Made by a program: the position numbers and the translations under genes. The notes beneath the pieces were generated by a model, which was not told where the DNA came from, did not search any database, and saw only the letters and a list, made by a program, of their open reading frames with translations. Positions 8,864 through 18,928 of a stretch of 64,000 nt of DNA are shown here, one piece after another. Positions within the stretch are counted from its first letter, which is position 1. The number at the start of each line of letters is the position of its first letter. Origin of the DNA: G963668655 sp963668655 (GTDB taxonomy: Bacteria > Myxococcota_A > SURF-8); contig CAXXPQ010000004.1 of assembly GCA_963668655.2 (NCBI GenBank), forward strand, positions 496,001-560,000, written 5' to 3'.

Positions 8864-10091
8864 CCGTCTCCTCCCGAGTGCGTCTGACAATCATTCTAGC
8901 CTGCTCCAGCCGCTCCAGACAAACGCCGTCCGTGGGTTCGTCCTTGGCGAATTTCACCAGATCTCCGGCGTGGAACAGTTCGTACACCATCTGCCCGTCC
9001 AGATCGCGTAGATACAGTTTTCCGATGCGGCGGCCCACCTCCTCGCTGGTGAGCGACAGGGCATCTTTCAGGCCATAGCGACGCTCGAAATATTCCCGCA
9101 GGATTTCGGACAGAAGCAGGTGATATTCCTTCAGTTGCCGCTTGGCCACGAGTTGTTGCGCCTCCAGGTCGGCCAGCCGTTCCATGGCGATGACGTGGGC
9201 CGGGCGCATGTCCACAATCGCCGGGGTGGGACCGTCCTCCGCCGGTTTGCGTCGCCGGAGCCAGAACCACAGGCCGAGTCCGATAAGCAGCGCGACCGCA
9301 AAGCCGATCAGTAGATACAGCGAAAGATAATCCTTGCGAATCAGCGGCACGGGATCCTTGATATCCCGGGGTTGAAGCTGGACCTGCTCGGGTTCGTGCG
9401 CCGCCGCGTTTCCGGATCGAGGCGCGCCGGGCGGAGGCGGCGCCATGCTCGGCGTTTGGGGCGCGGAGCCCGGCGGCAGGTTGAAGGTCGGCCCGATGGG
9501 CTGCTTGCCACTGGGATCGATCACCTGCGGTTTCGCGCCTGATGTGTCTTTTTGCGGCGACTTGGGTTTGCGGTTCTGCATTTGTTGCATGGCGACCTTC
9601 TGTGCTTCTTCTTCCAGAAGCGACTTGATCGTCACGCGCATGGCGTCGTTTTGCCGCTCTTCCTGTCGCCCGCCCTGCTTGAGCACGAAAGTCAGTCGGG
9701 GCAGTTCGGCGGGACCGGTCTCGAAGCGGGCCATTTCAATGCGGTGGCGCACCACCTGCTTGCCGTCCTCCTCGCCGCGCCAGGTCGTGCGGTCGCGGTA
9801 TTCGAAGCCGTCCAGGCGCAGGTCGCCCAGAAGGTCGGCGGCGAAGGGCTTGTCCGAGCGGAAGGTCACCTCCAGGGTGAGCGGGTCGCCCGGATAGACG
9901 TCGTGGCCGATGAGCTTGCAGGTCATCTCGATGGGCAGGGCTTCGGCAGCGTCCTTTTCCGTGGCTTCAGCTTTCTTCGGAGCGGGCTCGCTTTTCACAT
10001 TTTCGGCGGCCTGGGCGAAGGAGAGCGTCAGGCACAACAACAACCCGCAGAGGACCGGCCAACGCATGGATTTCATTGAAATTCTCGCCAT
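8850..10091 (-). CDS. DUF4381-like membrane protein of the Bat cluster
   Basis: The 413-residue protein begins with a signal peptide (MRWPVLCGLLLCLTLSFAQA; the true start may be one of two nearby Met codons). Residues about 50-150 form a BatD-like beta domain (CKLIGHDVYPGDPLTLEVTF), followed by a Pro/Gln/Ala-rich linker, one transmembrane helix (LYLLIGFAVALLIGLGLWFW) and a cytosolic helical domain with the pattern KEYHLLLSEILREYFERRYG and HAGDLVKFAKDEP typical of DUF4381. Such proteins sit between DUF58 and VWA genes in many proteobacterial MoxR/Bat clusters. It ends 14 bp inside batA and starts 3 bp after the DUF58 stop. Confidence 0.78.
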   Translation of the reverse strand: MARISMKSMRWPVLCGLLLCLTLSFAQAAENVKSEPAPKKAEATEKDAAEALPIEMTCKLIGHDVYPGDPLTLEVTFRSDKPFAADLLGDLRLDGFEYRDRTTWRGEEDGKQVVRHRIEMARFETGPAELPRLTFVLKQGGRQEERQNDAMRVTIKSLLEEEAQKVAMQQMQNRKPKSPQKDTSGAKPQVIDPSGKQPIGPTFNLPPGSAPQTPSMAPPPPGAPRSGNAAAHEPEQVQLQPRDIKDPVPLIRKDYLSLYLLIGFAVALLIGLGLWFWLRRRKPAEDGPTPAIVDMRPAHVIAMERLADLEAQQLVAKRQLKEYHLLLSEILREYFERRYGLKDALSLTSEEVGRRIGKLYLRDLDGQMVYELFHAGDLVKFAKDEPTDGVCLERLEQARMIVRRTREETVGIR

Positions 10092-10094
10092 GGC

Positions 10095-10994
<900 letters not shown>

Positions 10995-11067
10995 CTCGCG
11001 TTACGTTTCCCGCTCGTTTCATTCCGAAAGAAAATTCCATGATTCCAAATCCTTGACTCCGCTCGAT

Positions 11068-12096
11068 CTATGGCGCCTGGACGAAATCCAATACCATGCG
11101 CACCAGGTCGTCGCTGGTCAGTTCCCGGGCCTCGGCCTCGTAGGTGGTGATGAGGCGGTGACGCAGCACGTCGTAAGCCACGGATTTCACGTCGTCGCTG
11201 GTGACGTACCCGCGCCGTTTCAGGAAGGCGCGCGCCCGGGCGGCCAGATTCAGGTAAATGGTGGCCCGGGGGCTGGCCCCGTACTCCAGAAGATCGAAAA
11301 GATCCGGCGGCCCCTGGAAGAGCTTGCGACGCTCCTCCTCGCCTCCGACCATGCTCCCGGCGGGCTTGCGGGTGGCGAAAACGATGTCCACGATGTAGTT
11401 TTTCACCGTCTCGTCCATATAGATCTCGCGCACCACCTCGCGGGCCTTCATCAGCATTTCCAGAGAGACCACCGGGGAGATCTCGGCCGGTTCGGCACCG
11501 GTGTTCCAGTCCATGATGCGCCGTTCCTCTTCCCGGCTGGGATAGCCCACCTTGACCTTGAACATGAAGCGGTCCACCTGGGCCTCGGGCAGGGGATAGG
11601 TACCTTCCTGCTCGATGGGGTTCTGGGTGGCGAGCACGAAAAAAGGTTCCGGCAGGAGGTGGGTTTCGCCGCCGATGGTCACCCGACGTTCCTGCATGGA
11701 CTCCAGCAGGGCGCTCTGCACCTTGGCGGGGGAACGGTTGATCTCGTCGGCCAGCACGATGTTGGTGAACACCGGGCCTTTCTTGGAGATGAAATCCCCT
11801 TTCTGCTGGTTATAGATCATGGTGCCCACCAGGTCGGCGGGCAGGAGGTCGGGCGTGAACTGAATCCGCTGGAATTCGGCCGAGATGGCCCGGGCGATGG
11901 TGTCGATGGTCAGGGTTTTGGCGAGTCCCGGGACACCTTCCAGAAGGATATGGCCGTCGGCCAGAATGCCGATGAGGATCTTCTCCACCATCTCGCTCTG
12001 ACCCACGATCCGTTTTCCCACTTCGGAAACCAGGGCATCCACGAAACCGGACTCCTCGCGGATTTTTTCGTTCAACACTTCGATTTCATTGTACAT
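11068..12096 (-). CDS. MoxR family AAA+ ATPase
   Basis: The 342-residue ATPase has Walker A GVPGLAKT, Walker B VLADEINRSP, sensor-1 region VLATQNP and the C-terminal AAA lid with a sensor-2-like segment. The start MYNEIEVL is preceded by AGGAGGT at good spacing, so the 13-residue upstream extension is not used. MoxR ATPases act as chaperone-like remodelers, usually with VWA and DUF58 proteins, and this gene leads the whole Bat run. On the minus strand a weak promoter-like pair (TTGTAC at 12182-12187, TAAAAG at 12158-12163, spacer 18) lies upstream. Confidence 0.95.
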   Translation of the reverse strand: MYNEIEVLNEKIREESGFVDALVSEVGKRIVGQSEMVEKILIGILADGHILLEGVPGLAKTLTIDTIARAISAEFQRIQFTPDLLPADLVGTMIYNQQKGDFISKKGPVFTNIVLADEINRSPAKVQSALLESMQERRVTIGGETHLLPEPFFVLATQNPIEQEGTYPLPEAQVDRFMFKVKVGYPSREEERRIMDWNTGAEPAEISPVVSLEMLMKAREVVREIYMDETVKNYIVDIVFATRKPAGSMVGGEEERRKLFQGPPDLFDLLEYGASPRATIYLNLAARARAFLKRRGYVTSDDVKSVAYDVLRHRLITTYEAEARELTSDDLVRMVLDFVQAP

Positions 12097-12251
12097 TCCG
12101 ACCTCCTGCTCGCGACCTTCAGGTGGTTGCCACATCCATTAAAAATACCGGGCCACTCTTTTACCACAGCCGGGCCGTTTCGTACAACCAAAAGCTTCGG
12201 GAGAGTATTCCACAAAATGACGAATTGTTTCGGGCAGATAGCTTCACGTGC

Positions 12252-12284
12252 AACGAAAAAGCCCCCCGGCGGGAGCCGGGGGGC
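12252..12284 (-). terminator. Rho-independent terminator of the phosphatase lipoprotein gene
   Basis: A perfect 10-bp GC stem (12261-12270 with 12275-12284) encloses the loop GGGA. Read on the minus strand it is followed by TTTTT. It sits 25 bp after the stop of the 12310-13758 gene and separates it from moxR. Confidence 0.88.
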
Positions 12285-12309
12285 CAAAGCACTCGAAATC
12301 GTTAAGAAA

Positions 12310-13758
12310 TCACTTCGTCAAGGTGTATTCGTCGAACTTGTCTCCCACGCCGTTGTAGGCGGTGATTTTCATCGTGCGGCCGTTCACCTCGGAAACGACG
12401 TAATTGCTGTCTTTTCCGTCCTTCGAAAAACGTGTCCATACGTCCTCTCCGGCCGAATAGCCGGGGCTGTAAAAGCCGCCAGCGACGAGATAGACCACGC
12501 CTTCGCCCTCGTTCTGTTTTTTGCCGTTCTTCCACGGCCAGCTGCGCTCGTAATCGTGATCGTGCCCGGCATACGCCATATCCACGCCGTATTTCTCGAA
12601 AACCGGCACGAAATGCTCGATCAGACGATCGGTGCTGCCGTGGGTGGAACAGGCGGAATAGACCGGGTGGTGGGTCATGGCGATGCGCCAGACGATGTTG
12701 GGATCGTCCTTGTATTTTTCCAGAATGCTCTCCAGCCAGGGCACCTGATCCATGACGATCTGTTCCGGCGGGTTGAAGGCGTTGGAGTCCAGACCGATGA
12801 CCAGCGTATTGCCGTACACGAAATGCCAGGCGTGCTCCTCGTAGCCTTCCGGCAGGCCCTTTTCCTCGGGCAGGGCGAAGCTGTAATAGTACAGTTCCTC
12901 GCTGAAGAATTCATGGTTTCCCTGTACGGGCATAAGCGGCGTTTCCTTCAGAATCGGATCCATCGCCTCAAACCACAGGAACCATTCGTTCTGCGTGCCG
13001 ATGTCGTTCATGTCGCCGTTGAAGATCCAGAAGTCCGCTCCGATGCCGGTCAGCCGGTCGATATTATCGTTGATGCCGTTGTAACCGCCCCGGCTGTCTC
13101 CGGCCATGACGAAGGAAAACGAGGCATTGGGATCGCGGCTGACGGCCGTCTTGAAGGTCAGCGCGTCGGAAAGATTCGGCGCGCTGAACTCGCCGATTTC
13201 CATATCGAAATCGTTCCAGGTTCCCGCCCGGAAATGGTACTTGGTTCCGGCCTCCAGTCCCCGGATCTCCACCTCGTGAACGGCCAGCCTGGCCGTGTAC
13301 TGATCGTTGGTGTCCGGATCGCGCAGCTTGGTTTCATAGGTGAAGCTGGTTCCGGCCTGCTGGTAATGCGTGGCGAAGGGCATCTCGCCTTCCAGAAGGT
13401 CGTCCTCTTTCACGAACCAGACCTTGGGCGTATAGCCGTCCACATCGGTGAACTCCGTCTGCCATTGCACCGTGATGGAATCCCGGGGATCGTGCTGGTA
13501 GGTCAAATGCAGGAAACGGGGAGCCTTGTTTTCCTCCGAAACCCAGGATGCGGGCTCCACCACCATGACGACTTCGCTTTCCTGCCGGTCGATTTCGTAA
13601 TCCGCGTCGCCGTCCGGCGGATGGACCGAACCATCGCCGTCGGCTGGAGAGTCTCCGTCCGTCGGGGTTCCCTGATTGGAGAATTCACAGGCCGAAAACA
13701 GCCCGAACAGGGTGAACAGGGCCAGAAAAGCCATGCCGATCCAGAGTCGTGATTTCAT
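12310..13758 (-). CDS. Purple-acid-phosphatase-like metallophosphoesterase lipoprotein
   Basis: The 482-residue lipoprotein has a signal peptide ending in FSACEFSN and a short DGD-rich linker. A fibronectin-like domain (FLHLTYQHDPRDSITVQWQT) typical of purple acid phosphatases comes next. The catalytic domain shows all five metallophosphoesterase blocks: GDSRGG, NGDMND, GNHEFF, MTHHPVYS and GHDHDYERSW. It therefore likely hydrolyses phosphate esters at the cell surface with a binuclear metal centre. Its own terminator follows, and a porin-like gene lies upstream on the same strand (127-bp gap), which suggests phosphate acquisition, although no Pho box was recognised. Confidence 0.9.
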   Translation of the reverse strand: MKSRLWIGMAFLALFTLFGLFSACEFSNQGTPTDGDSPADGDGSVHPPDGDADYEIDRQESEVVMVVEPASWVSEENKAPRFLHLTYQHDPRDSITVQWQTEFTDVDGYTPKVWFVKEDDLLEGEMPFATHYQQAGTSFTYETKLRDPDTNDQYTARLAVHEVEIRGLEAGTKYHFRAGTWNDFDMEIGEFSAPNLSDALTFKTAVSRDPNASFSFVMAGDSRGGYNGINDNIDRLTGIGADFWIFNGDMNDIGTQNEWFLWFEAMDPILKETPLMPVQGNHEFFSEELYYYSFALPEEKGLPEGYEEHAWHFVYGNTLVIGLDSNAFNPPEQIVMDQVPWLESILEKYKDDPNIVWRIAMTHHPVYSACSTHGSTDRLIEHFVPVFEKYGVDMAYAGHDHDYERSWPWKNGKKQNEGEGVVYLVAGGFYSPGYSAGEDVWTRFSKDGKDSNYVVSEVNGRTMKITAYNGVGDKFDEYTLTK

Positions 13759-13885
13759 TTTGCCTCCTGCTGCTCCGATGAAATTCCTTCGGTTGTCGTT
13801 CGATTTCCGGATAATCGCCTTCCGTCGTTATTCTATTTTCCCGCCGTAATTCTAACGTTTTTCTCCACGCCCGCCATGATTCGGA

Positions 13886-15289
13886 TCACAGGCTGAACTG
13901 GAGCATGCCGACGAAGACATCGTTGTCGTAGTCGAACCCTTCCTTTTCCTTCCGGTGGACATAGTTCAGCATGAACAGGGCCTGATCGGCGATGTGAAGG
14001 GTCATCCCGCCGGAAATCCACAGCTTTTTCTGAGGGCGAACCTCATCCATCTGGGTGCTTTGCCCGCGCTCTTCCTTGTCTCCGTCCATGGTTTCCACCC
14101 GCATCGCCACATCGATGATCTCGGGCCAGGCGTGAATCACGAGATCGTGAGCCCAACCCCAGCCCCGGTTGGCCGCGCGATTGCCGTCCAGATCCTCCGG
14201 ATCGTAGAAATCCTTGAAAATCAGCTCGCCTTCGTAGGTGAAAATGAACCAGTGCAGATGGGCGTCCACGCCGGTGTAACGCACCTCGCTGATGGGGTCG
14301 TAGTTTTCCTCCGAATAGGCCACGCCGCCGCCCAGCTTGAATTCAAAATCCGTCAAGCGGAAATCCCCTGCGGTCATGCGGGTATTCAACGCCTTGAGAA
14401 GGCCGGAGGTTTTCCATTCCGCCCGCCCGACGTACATGAGCTGTTCTTTCTTCGCAAGCTGTTCGCTGGCGATTTTCACGGAGTTGTAAACACCGCCTTT
14501 CGCGGTGAAAATCCCCCACGGATCGGAAAGCGCGACCATGGCGCCCAGTTGGCGCTTGGGCGAGAGCAGGTTGATGACGGGCTTCAGCGCCAAAGGCATT
14601 TTGGCGGTGGACTTCATGTTGACCTGACTGAACGGAACCTTCATGCGCCCCACGCGGACATCCGCCAGGGTGTAATAGTTCCAACCCATGTAGGCGTCCT
14701 TCAGGTAATCCGAAGACTGGGTGCCGTCCTTTTCCCGGGGAAGCAGTTCGAACTTTGCGCCGTAATACAGACCGTAGTCGTTGAAACGGCCCTTCAAGCC
14801 CAGTTCCACGTTTTCCAGGACAAAACCCTCCCGATGCCCGTAAGGAGAGGACGGCATGCTGCTGGAATCGTAGATTTCCGGATCCGGCTCGCTGCTGCCG
14901 GGTTTCAGTTTCACCGATTCCAGGATTTTGTCTTCCTGGGTGGTGACGTACTGAGCGCGGATCAGCAGTTGCGGCTCGATACGCGGATCCAGGTATTTCT
15001 TTTTCGTGGGCTTGCGAATCCAGATGGACGATGGCTGCGGGGCGGGCTCCGTCTTCTTTTCCGCTTTCGTTTCCGACGCTTCTTCCGGCTCTTCCGTGGC
15101 CGGCGTCGCGACCGGCTTGGCTTCCTTGTTGGGCAACCATCCGGTATCCTTGGCTTTCAGCCGCTCCACCAATCCGGCCTCCGCCTCGCCGGAACCCGCA
15201 AGGAAACCGAATCCGATCATCGCAATCATGAAAAACGTCAGCCATCCGCCCTTGATTTTGCAAGCCGAATCCCGATGAGCCACGCACAT
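13886..15289 (-). CDS. Phosphate-selective porin O/P-like outer membrane protein
   Basis: The 467-residue protein has an N-terminal hydrophobic signal (FFMIAMIGFGFLAGSGEAEA), a Pro/Glu/Lys linker, and then a long series of alternating amphipathic strands. Segments such as LKGRFNDYGLYYGAKFEL, VGRMKVPFSQ and LKPVINLLSPKRQLGAMVAL follow the pattern of porin O/P proteins, in which the KVPFS motif and a preceding R/K are common. It ends in LQFSL, with an aromatic residue near the C-terminus as in BAM substrates. The start at 15289 has GGAAG upstream. Phosphate selectivity is inferred from family and from the neighbouring phosphatase. Confidence 0.65.
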   Translation of the reverse strand: MCVAHRDSACKIKGGWLTFFMIAMIGFGFLAGSGEAEAGLVERLKAKDTGWLPNKEAKPVATPATEEPEEASETKAEKKTEPAPQPSSIWIRKPTKKKYLDPRIEPQLLIRAQYVTTQEDKILESVKLKPGSSEPDPEIYDSSSMPSSPYGHREGFVLENVELGLKGRFNDYGLYYGAKFELLPREKDGTQSSDYLKDAYMGWNYYTLADVRVGRMKVPFSQVNMKSTAKMPLALKPVINLLSPKRQLGAMVALSDPWGIFTAKGGVYNSVKIASEQLAKKEQLMYVGRAEWKTSGLLKALNTRMTAGDFRLTDFEFKLGGGVAYSEENYDPISEVRYTGVDAHLHWFIFTYEGELIFKDFYDPEDLDGNRAANRGWGWAHDLVIHAWPEIIDVAMRVETMDGDKEERGQSTQMDEVRPQKKLWISGGMTLHIADQALFMLNYVHRKEKEGFDYDNDVFVGMLQFSL

Positions 15290-15485
15290 GCCGTCTTCCT
15301 TTCCAGCCGCCTGATTATCCGCTCCAGCGCTTGTTCGATCTCCGAAAAGCTCCCGCTATTCCGACTTCCTTCATCCACCATGCGAAGACGGACGCGGGGC
15401 CGTCTTCATTATGGGGAAAACCCGGCAGACTCAAGTTAGGACTTGGTTAGAATTCGGTTTGGATCGCTTCACATCGGAGCGAAGT

Positions 15486-15515
15486 TTGACAAAGCGAAGG
15501 AAAACCGGATATAGG
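15486..15515 (+). promoter_or_regulatory. Sigma70-type promoter of the S1P-lyase-like gene
   Basis: TTGACA at 15486-15491 and TATAGG at 15510-15515, with an 18-bp spacer, lie about 50 bp upstream of the ATG at 15567. They are in the region shared with the divergent porin gene. Confidence 0.6.
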
Positions 15516-15566
15516 GTAGGGATTCGAATCGATGTCCCGCTGCCGTTTTCAACAGAGGAGAATCCC

Positions 15567-17015
15567 ATGCCGAACGCCGTCACGCGTATCCCGGAAAAAG
15601 GTCTGGATCCGGATAAAATTCTACAAACCATGAAGGATTACGGCCAGGACGACGCCAATTACAAGGACGCCCGCACCTGGAGCCTGGTGTATTACCTGGG
15701 AGAAGAACACACCGATTTCCTGAAAAAGGCCTACGGTCAGTATTTCAGCGAAAACGGCCTGAACCCCATGGCCTTTCAAAGCCTCAGGCGCTTCGAGTAC
15801 GAAGTGGTGCGCATGGCCGTCCACATGCTGAACGGCGGACCGGAGGCGGTGGGGACCATGACGAGCGGCGGAACGGAAAGCTGCCTGCTGTCCGTAAAGA
15901 CGTATCGCGACCTGGCCCGGGCCAGGCGTCCCTGGATTCGGCATCCGGAAATGGTGGCTCCGGAAACCATTCACGTGGCCTTCGAAAAAGGCGCGGAGTA
16001 TTTCGGGTTGAAACTGCGCCGCGCGCCGGTGGGACAAGACGGCCGGGTGAACCTGAAAGCGTACAAGCGCCTCATCAACCGCAACACGGTGGCGCTTTTC
16101 GCCAGCGCGCCCAACTATCCCCACGGCATGGTGGATCCCATCGAGGAGATCGCCGCCATCGCCCGCAAAAAGAAACTGCCGTTCCACGTGGACGGCTGCC
16201 TGGGCGGCTTCTTCCTGCCCTGGGTGGAAAAGCTGGGCTATCCGATTCCCCCCTTCGACTTCCGGGTGGAAGGCGTCACCAGCATGTCGGCGGACATCCA
16301 CAAGTACGGCTACGCCGCCAAGGGCGCATCCGTGGTGCTGTATCGGAACATGGACTACATGAAACATCAGATGTTCGTATACGAAAGCTGGTCCGGCGGC
16401 GTCTACGCCTCCCCGGCGCTTCTGGGCACCCGGCCGGGCGGCTCCATCGCGGCGGCCTGGGCGACGCTCAACCGCATGGGCGAAGAAGGCTATCTGGAAC
16501 GGGCGAAGGTTGTCATGGAAACCACCCGCCGATTGATGAACGGGATCCGGGCCATTCCGGAACTGGACATCGTGGGTTCGCCTCAGGCGAGCGTCTTCGC
16601 CTATCGCTCCAACGATCCTGACCTGGACATCTATGCCGTAGCGGACGTGCTGGAGGAACGCGGCTGGAATGTGGACCGACAGCAGAATCCGGAGGCGCTG
16701 CACGCCATGGTCACGCCCCAGCATGAAAAAATCGTGGATCAATATCTCTCGGATCTGAACGAGGCGGTGACCCGCGTCAAGGCCCATCCGGAGATGGCCG
16801 CCAGCGGCAACGCGGCCATGTACGGCATGATCGCGCATATTCCCGTACGCAGCATGATAAAAAAGGAAGTGCTGAAGATCATGATGCAGATGTACGGGCC
16901 GTCCGGCGTGCAGCCCGACCTTTCCTCGGCCGATCAGGCGGAGGATCTGGCCACGCGGGCCGGTCTGGCCTTCGTGAAAGCGAAGAAAGAGATCAAGAAA
17001 CGTCTGGGATTGTAG
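15567..17015 (+). CDS. Sphingosine-1-phosphate lyase-like PLP-dependent decarboxylase
   Basis: The 482-residue group II decarboxylase-fold protein carries MTSGGTESCLLSVKTYRD (phosphate-binding loop), FHVDGCLGGFFLPW (Asp that binds the PLP ring nitrogen) and SADIHKYGYAAKGASVV (the PLP Lys follows His). These fit sphingosine-1-phosphate lyases and bacterial homologues more than glutamate decarboxylases. S1P lyase cleaves phosphorylated long-chain bases to an aldehyde and phosphoethanolamine. AGAGGAG precedes the ATG; the upstream frame extension to 15411 has no RBS and crosses the promoter. A ceramidase-like gene elsewhere in the window supports a sphingolipid link, but direct evidence is absent. 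Confidence 0.85.
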   Translation: MPNAVTRIPEKGLDPDKILQTMKDYGQDDANYKDARTWSLVYYLGEEHTDFLKKAYGQYFSENGLNPMAFQSLRRFEYEVVRMAVHMLNGGPEAVGTMTSGGTESCLLSVKTYRDLARARRPWIRHPEMVAPETIHVAFEKGAEYFGLKLRRAPVGQDGRVNLKAYKRLINRNTVALFASAPNYPHGMVDPIEEIAAIARKKKLPFHVDGCLGGFFLPWVEKLGYPIPPFDFRVEGVTSMSADIHKYGYAAKGASVVLYRNMDYMKHQMFVYESWSGGVYASPALLGTRPGGSIAAAWATLNRMGEEGYLERAKVVMETTRRLMNGIRAIPELDIVGSPQASVFAYRSNDPDLDIYAVADVLEERGWNVDRQQNPEALHAMVTPQHEKIVDQYLSDLNEAVTRVKAHPEMAASGNAAMYGMIAHIPVRSMIKKEVLKIMMQMYGPSGVQPDLSSADQAEDLATRAGLAFVKAKKEIKKRLGL

Positions 17016-17021
17016 AAACCG

Positions 17022-17053
17022 TCTCGAAATACCGACCGAACGTGTTTTCGAGA
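17022..17053. other. Inverted repeat between convergent genes
   Basis: An 8-bp perfect inverted repeat (TCTCGAAA at 17022-17029, TTTCGAGA at 17046-17053, loop 16) lies between the stops of the lyase-like gene and the convergent ATC-hydrolase-like gene. No T-tract follows on either strand, so it is only a candidate 3' structure. Confidence 0.3.
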
Positions 17054-17093
17054 TGGCTTCCGGTCGTCCGGACGGAACGTCCGCAGAGGCGGG

Positions 17094-17756
17094 TTACCGC
17101 GTGGGCTTTTCCTTGGCCGGATTCGATTCCGGTTCGTCCTTCAGCCGGAAAATGAAGGTGCAGCAGTCCGCGCCCTCGGCCAGGGTTCCGAGACGTTCCA
17201 CATCCAGCGGTCCTTCGCGAAAAAAGGCCAGGTCGCCGGAACAGAAACGCGGAGACAGTTCCGGCACACCCGCCTTGAGGCACAGGGGCACATAGCGGCA
17301 ATGGTTCACCTTGTATTGGAATCCCGTGGGTTGCGGATCCACCACCTCCGCTTCCGCGTTGAAGAAACTCCGGGAGACGCCGGTAAGATACGCCAAGCGC
17401 TCATCCGGACTCATTTCGCAGTAGGCGGGAACGTCGATCTGCCCGATGGTGCGCTCCATGAACATCACGCCGGCGTCCAGAAGGCATTTCTCCACGATAT
17501 CCAGCGCCCGTTCCCTGGGGACCACCTTCTGTAACTCCATGTAGAGTTTCAACGCCGGGCGGATCTGATTTCGGGAGAGAAACTCCTTCTCGTCCTCCGG
17601 TTCGGGGTATTCGTGAAAGGGATCCAGACGCAGTTCGGCCGCACCGGCAACCACCAGCGCCTTCATAAACCCCAGTTCACGAATCAGCTTCTTGAACCCG
17701 ATCCACTTCAGCCGGGCATCCATCCAGGCCGACCGTATGCGCTCTCCGGTTTTCAT
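17094..17756 (-). CDS. L-2-amino-thiazoline-4-carboxylate hydrolase family-like protein
   Basis: The 220-residue cytosolic protein starts at MKTGERIRSAW, preceded by GAGGAG. The C-terminal half contains NHCRYVPLCLKAGVPELSPRFCSGDLAFF and GTLAEGADCCTFIFRL. The pattern of Cys-x-x-Asp followed by a GADCC-type segment recalls PF14196 (ATC hydrolase family), which is widespread and mostly uncharacterised. Assignment is by remembered motif only. It is the last gene of the run with the outer-membrane protein, trmFO, topA and dprA (14-bp gap). Confidence 0.55.
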   Translation of the reverse strand: MKTGERIRSAWMDARLKWIGFKKLIRELGFMKALVVAGAAELRLDPFHEYPEPEDEKEFLSRNQIRPALKLYMELQKVVPRERALDIVEKCLLDAGVMFMERTIGQIDVPAYCEMSPDERLAYLTGVSRSFFNAEAEVVDPQPTGFQYKVNHCRYVPLCLKAGVPELSPRFCSGDLAFFREGPLDVERLGTLAEGADCCTFIFRLKDEPESNPAKEKPTR

Positions 17757-17770
17757 GACCCACTCCTCGA

Positions 17771-18928
17771 TTACATCCGGTATTCGAATCCTCCACTCAG
17801 CAGCCATCCCAGGCCGCCGGCATCGTTCATAAATTCGATCGTCCCCAGGCTGTTCAGACAGGTCGATGCGCCGTCGTCCTTCGTGCAGAGTTTCTCCACT
17901 TCCATCTGGTTGCGCAACACCAAACCGCCCTCGGTGAAGACATACAGCCCCTTGACCATCCGGATCCTCACCTCCGGACCGACATGGATGCGATTGTGTT
18001 TCAGGATGTAGACCAATCGGTTGTCTGCGGCCGGCGGCACGCTTTCGGTTTCCGGAGAAAGATCCGACAGATCCGTGGGATCGTTTCGTATGGTGCGCAC
18101 GAGCGAGGTGATGCGGTAGACCTGACCGCTCATCTTCGCCATCAGACCGATAACGACCCGGTCGTGGGGAATATAACGGATCTGAAATTCCACGGGCAAC
18201 ATCGTGTCCAGACGAAAATCGTGGCCGATGTACCAGTTGACGGTAACCATGGGAAAGACCAGCATACGTCCGAACTGGGTGCCGTAAGTGAGGCCGAAGG
18301 AAAGCTGAAAATCCTCGCTATGATGGTAAACGGCCATGGCCGTTCCCTGAAGATTGAAGGAAAGCAGGTCGAAAGTATTGAAATTGCTGTACATTCCCGG
18401 TATGGCCATCAGCACGACGTTCCAGCGGTCCTTGAGGTTCTGAAACAGCCCGAAATTCAGCCTCACAGCGTGAAGATCCTCGAAGGCCGTGAGGATGACG
18501 TAGGTTGCGTCCGGATCGTGAAAGGAGTAGTACCGATGCCCCCGGCTGTTGTCCGTGTAAAGCAACCCATAGGCCGCACCGAAAAGAAGCACGGTGCGAT
18601 TTTCGTTGAACGGCACGCCCATCCCCGCGTCCAGTTCCAGGTCGTAGATGGACAGGTTTTTCATGTTCTCGACGTTGTCCTCCCCCAGGTATTCGCCCGC
18701 GGCCTTGGGCATTACGGTCAACTGCATTCTGGCGATGGGCTGCGTGGGGAAGCGCGCGGCCGCCCGGCGGGAATCGGGTTTCGGACCGTCCGCTTCGGGG
18801 GCTTTTGCCGACTCTTTTTGATTTTCCAGTGGTGGTTCCTTGGCCATCCCTATGCCGGGCGAAAGAAATCCGCAGAGAATCCATGCGAAGATAAATATCC
18901 AGAATGTTGCCGTTTTCCAGCGCGTCAT
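17771..18928 (-). CDS. Putative outer membrane beta-barrel protein
   Basis: The 385-residue protein starts at MTRWKTAT, whose ATG overlaps the trmFO stop by one base (TGATG). A signal peptide (FWIFIFAWILCGFLSPGIGMAK) is followed by a charged linker and then long alternating strands (NFGLFQNLKDRWNVVLMAI; FQLSFGLTYGTQFGRMLVFP). The C-terminal strand ends GGFEYRM. The layout recalls DUF6268-type outer-membrane proteins, but no diagnostic motif was found. Function unknown. Confidence 0.7.
   Translation of the reverse strand: MTRWKTATFWIFIFAWILCGFLSPGIGMAKEPPLENQKESAKAPEADGPKPDSRRAAARFPTQPIARMQLTVMPKAAGEYLGEDNVENMKNLSIYDLELDAGMGVPFNENRTVLLFGAAYGLLYTDNSRGHRYYSFHDPDATYVILTAFEDLHAVRLNFGLFQNLKDRWNVVLMAIPGMYSNFNTFDLLSFNLQGTAMAVYHHSEDFQLSFGLTYGTQFGRMLVFPMVTVNWYIGHDFRLDTMLPVEFQIRYIPHDRVVIGLMAKMSGQVYRITSLVRTIRNDPTDLSDLSPETESVPPAADNRLVYILKHNRIHVGPEVRIRMVKGLYVFTEGGLVLRNQMEVEKLCTKDDGASTCLNSLGTIEFMNDAGGLGWLLSGGFEYRM

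Noticed and set aside
15519..15546. tRNA T-arm-like sequence (GATTCGAATC)
   Set aside because: No acceptor, D-arm or anticodon partner; it sits between a promoter and an RBS.
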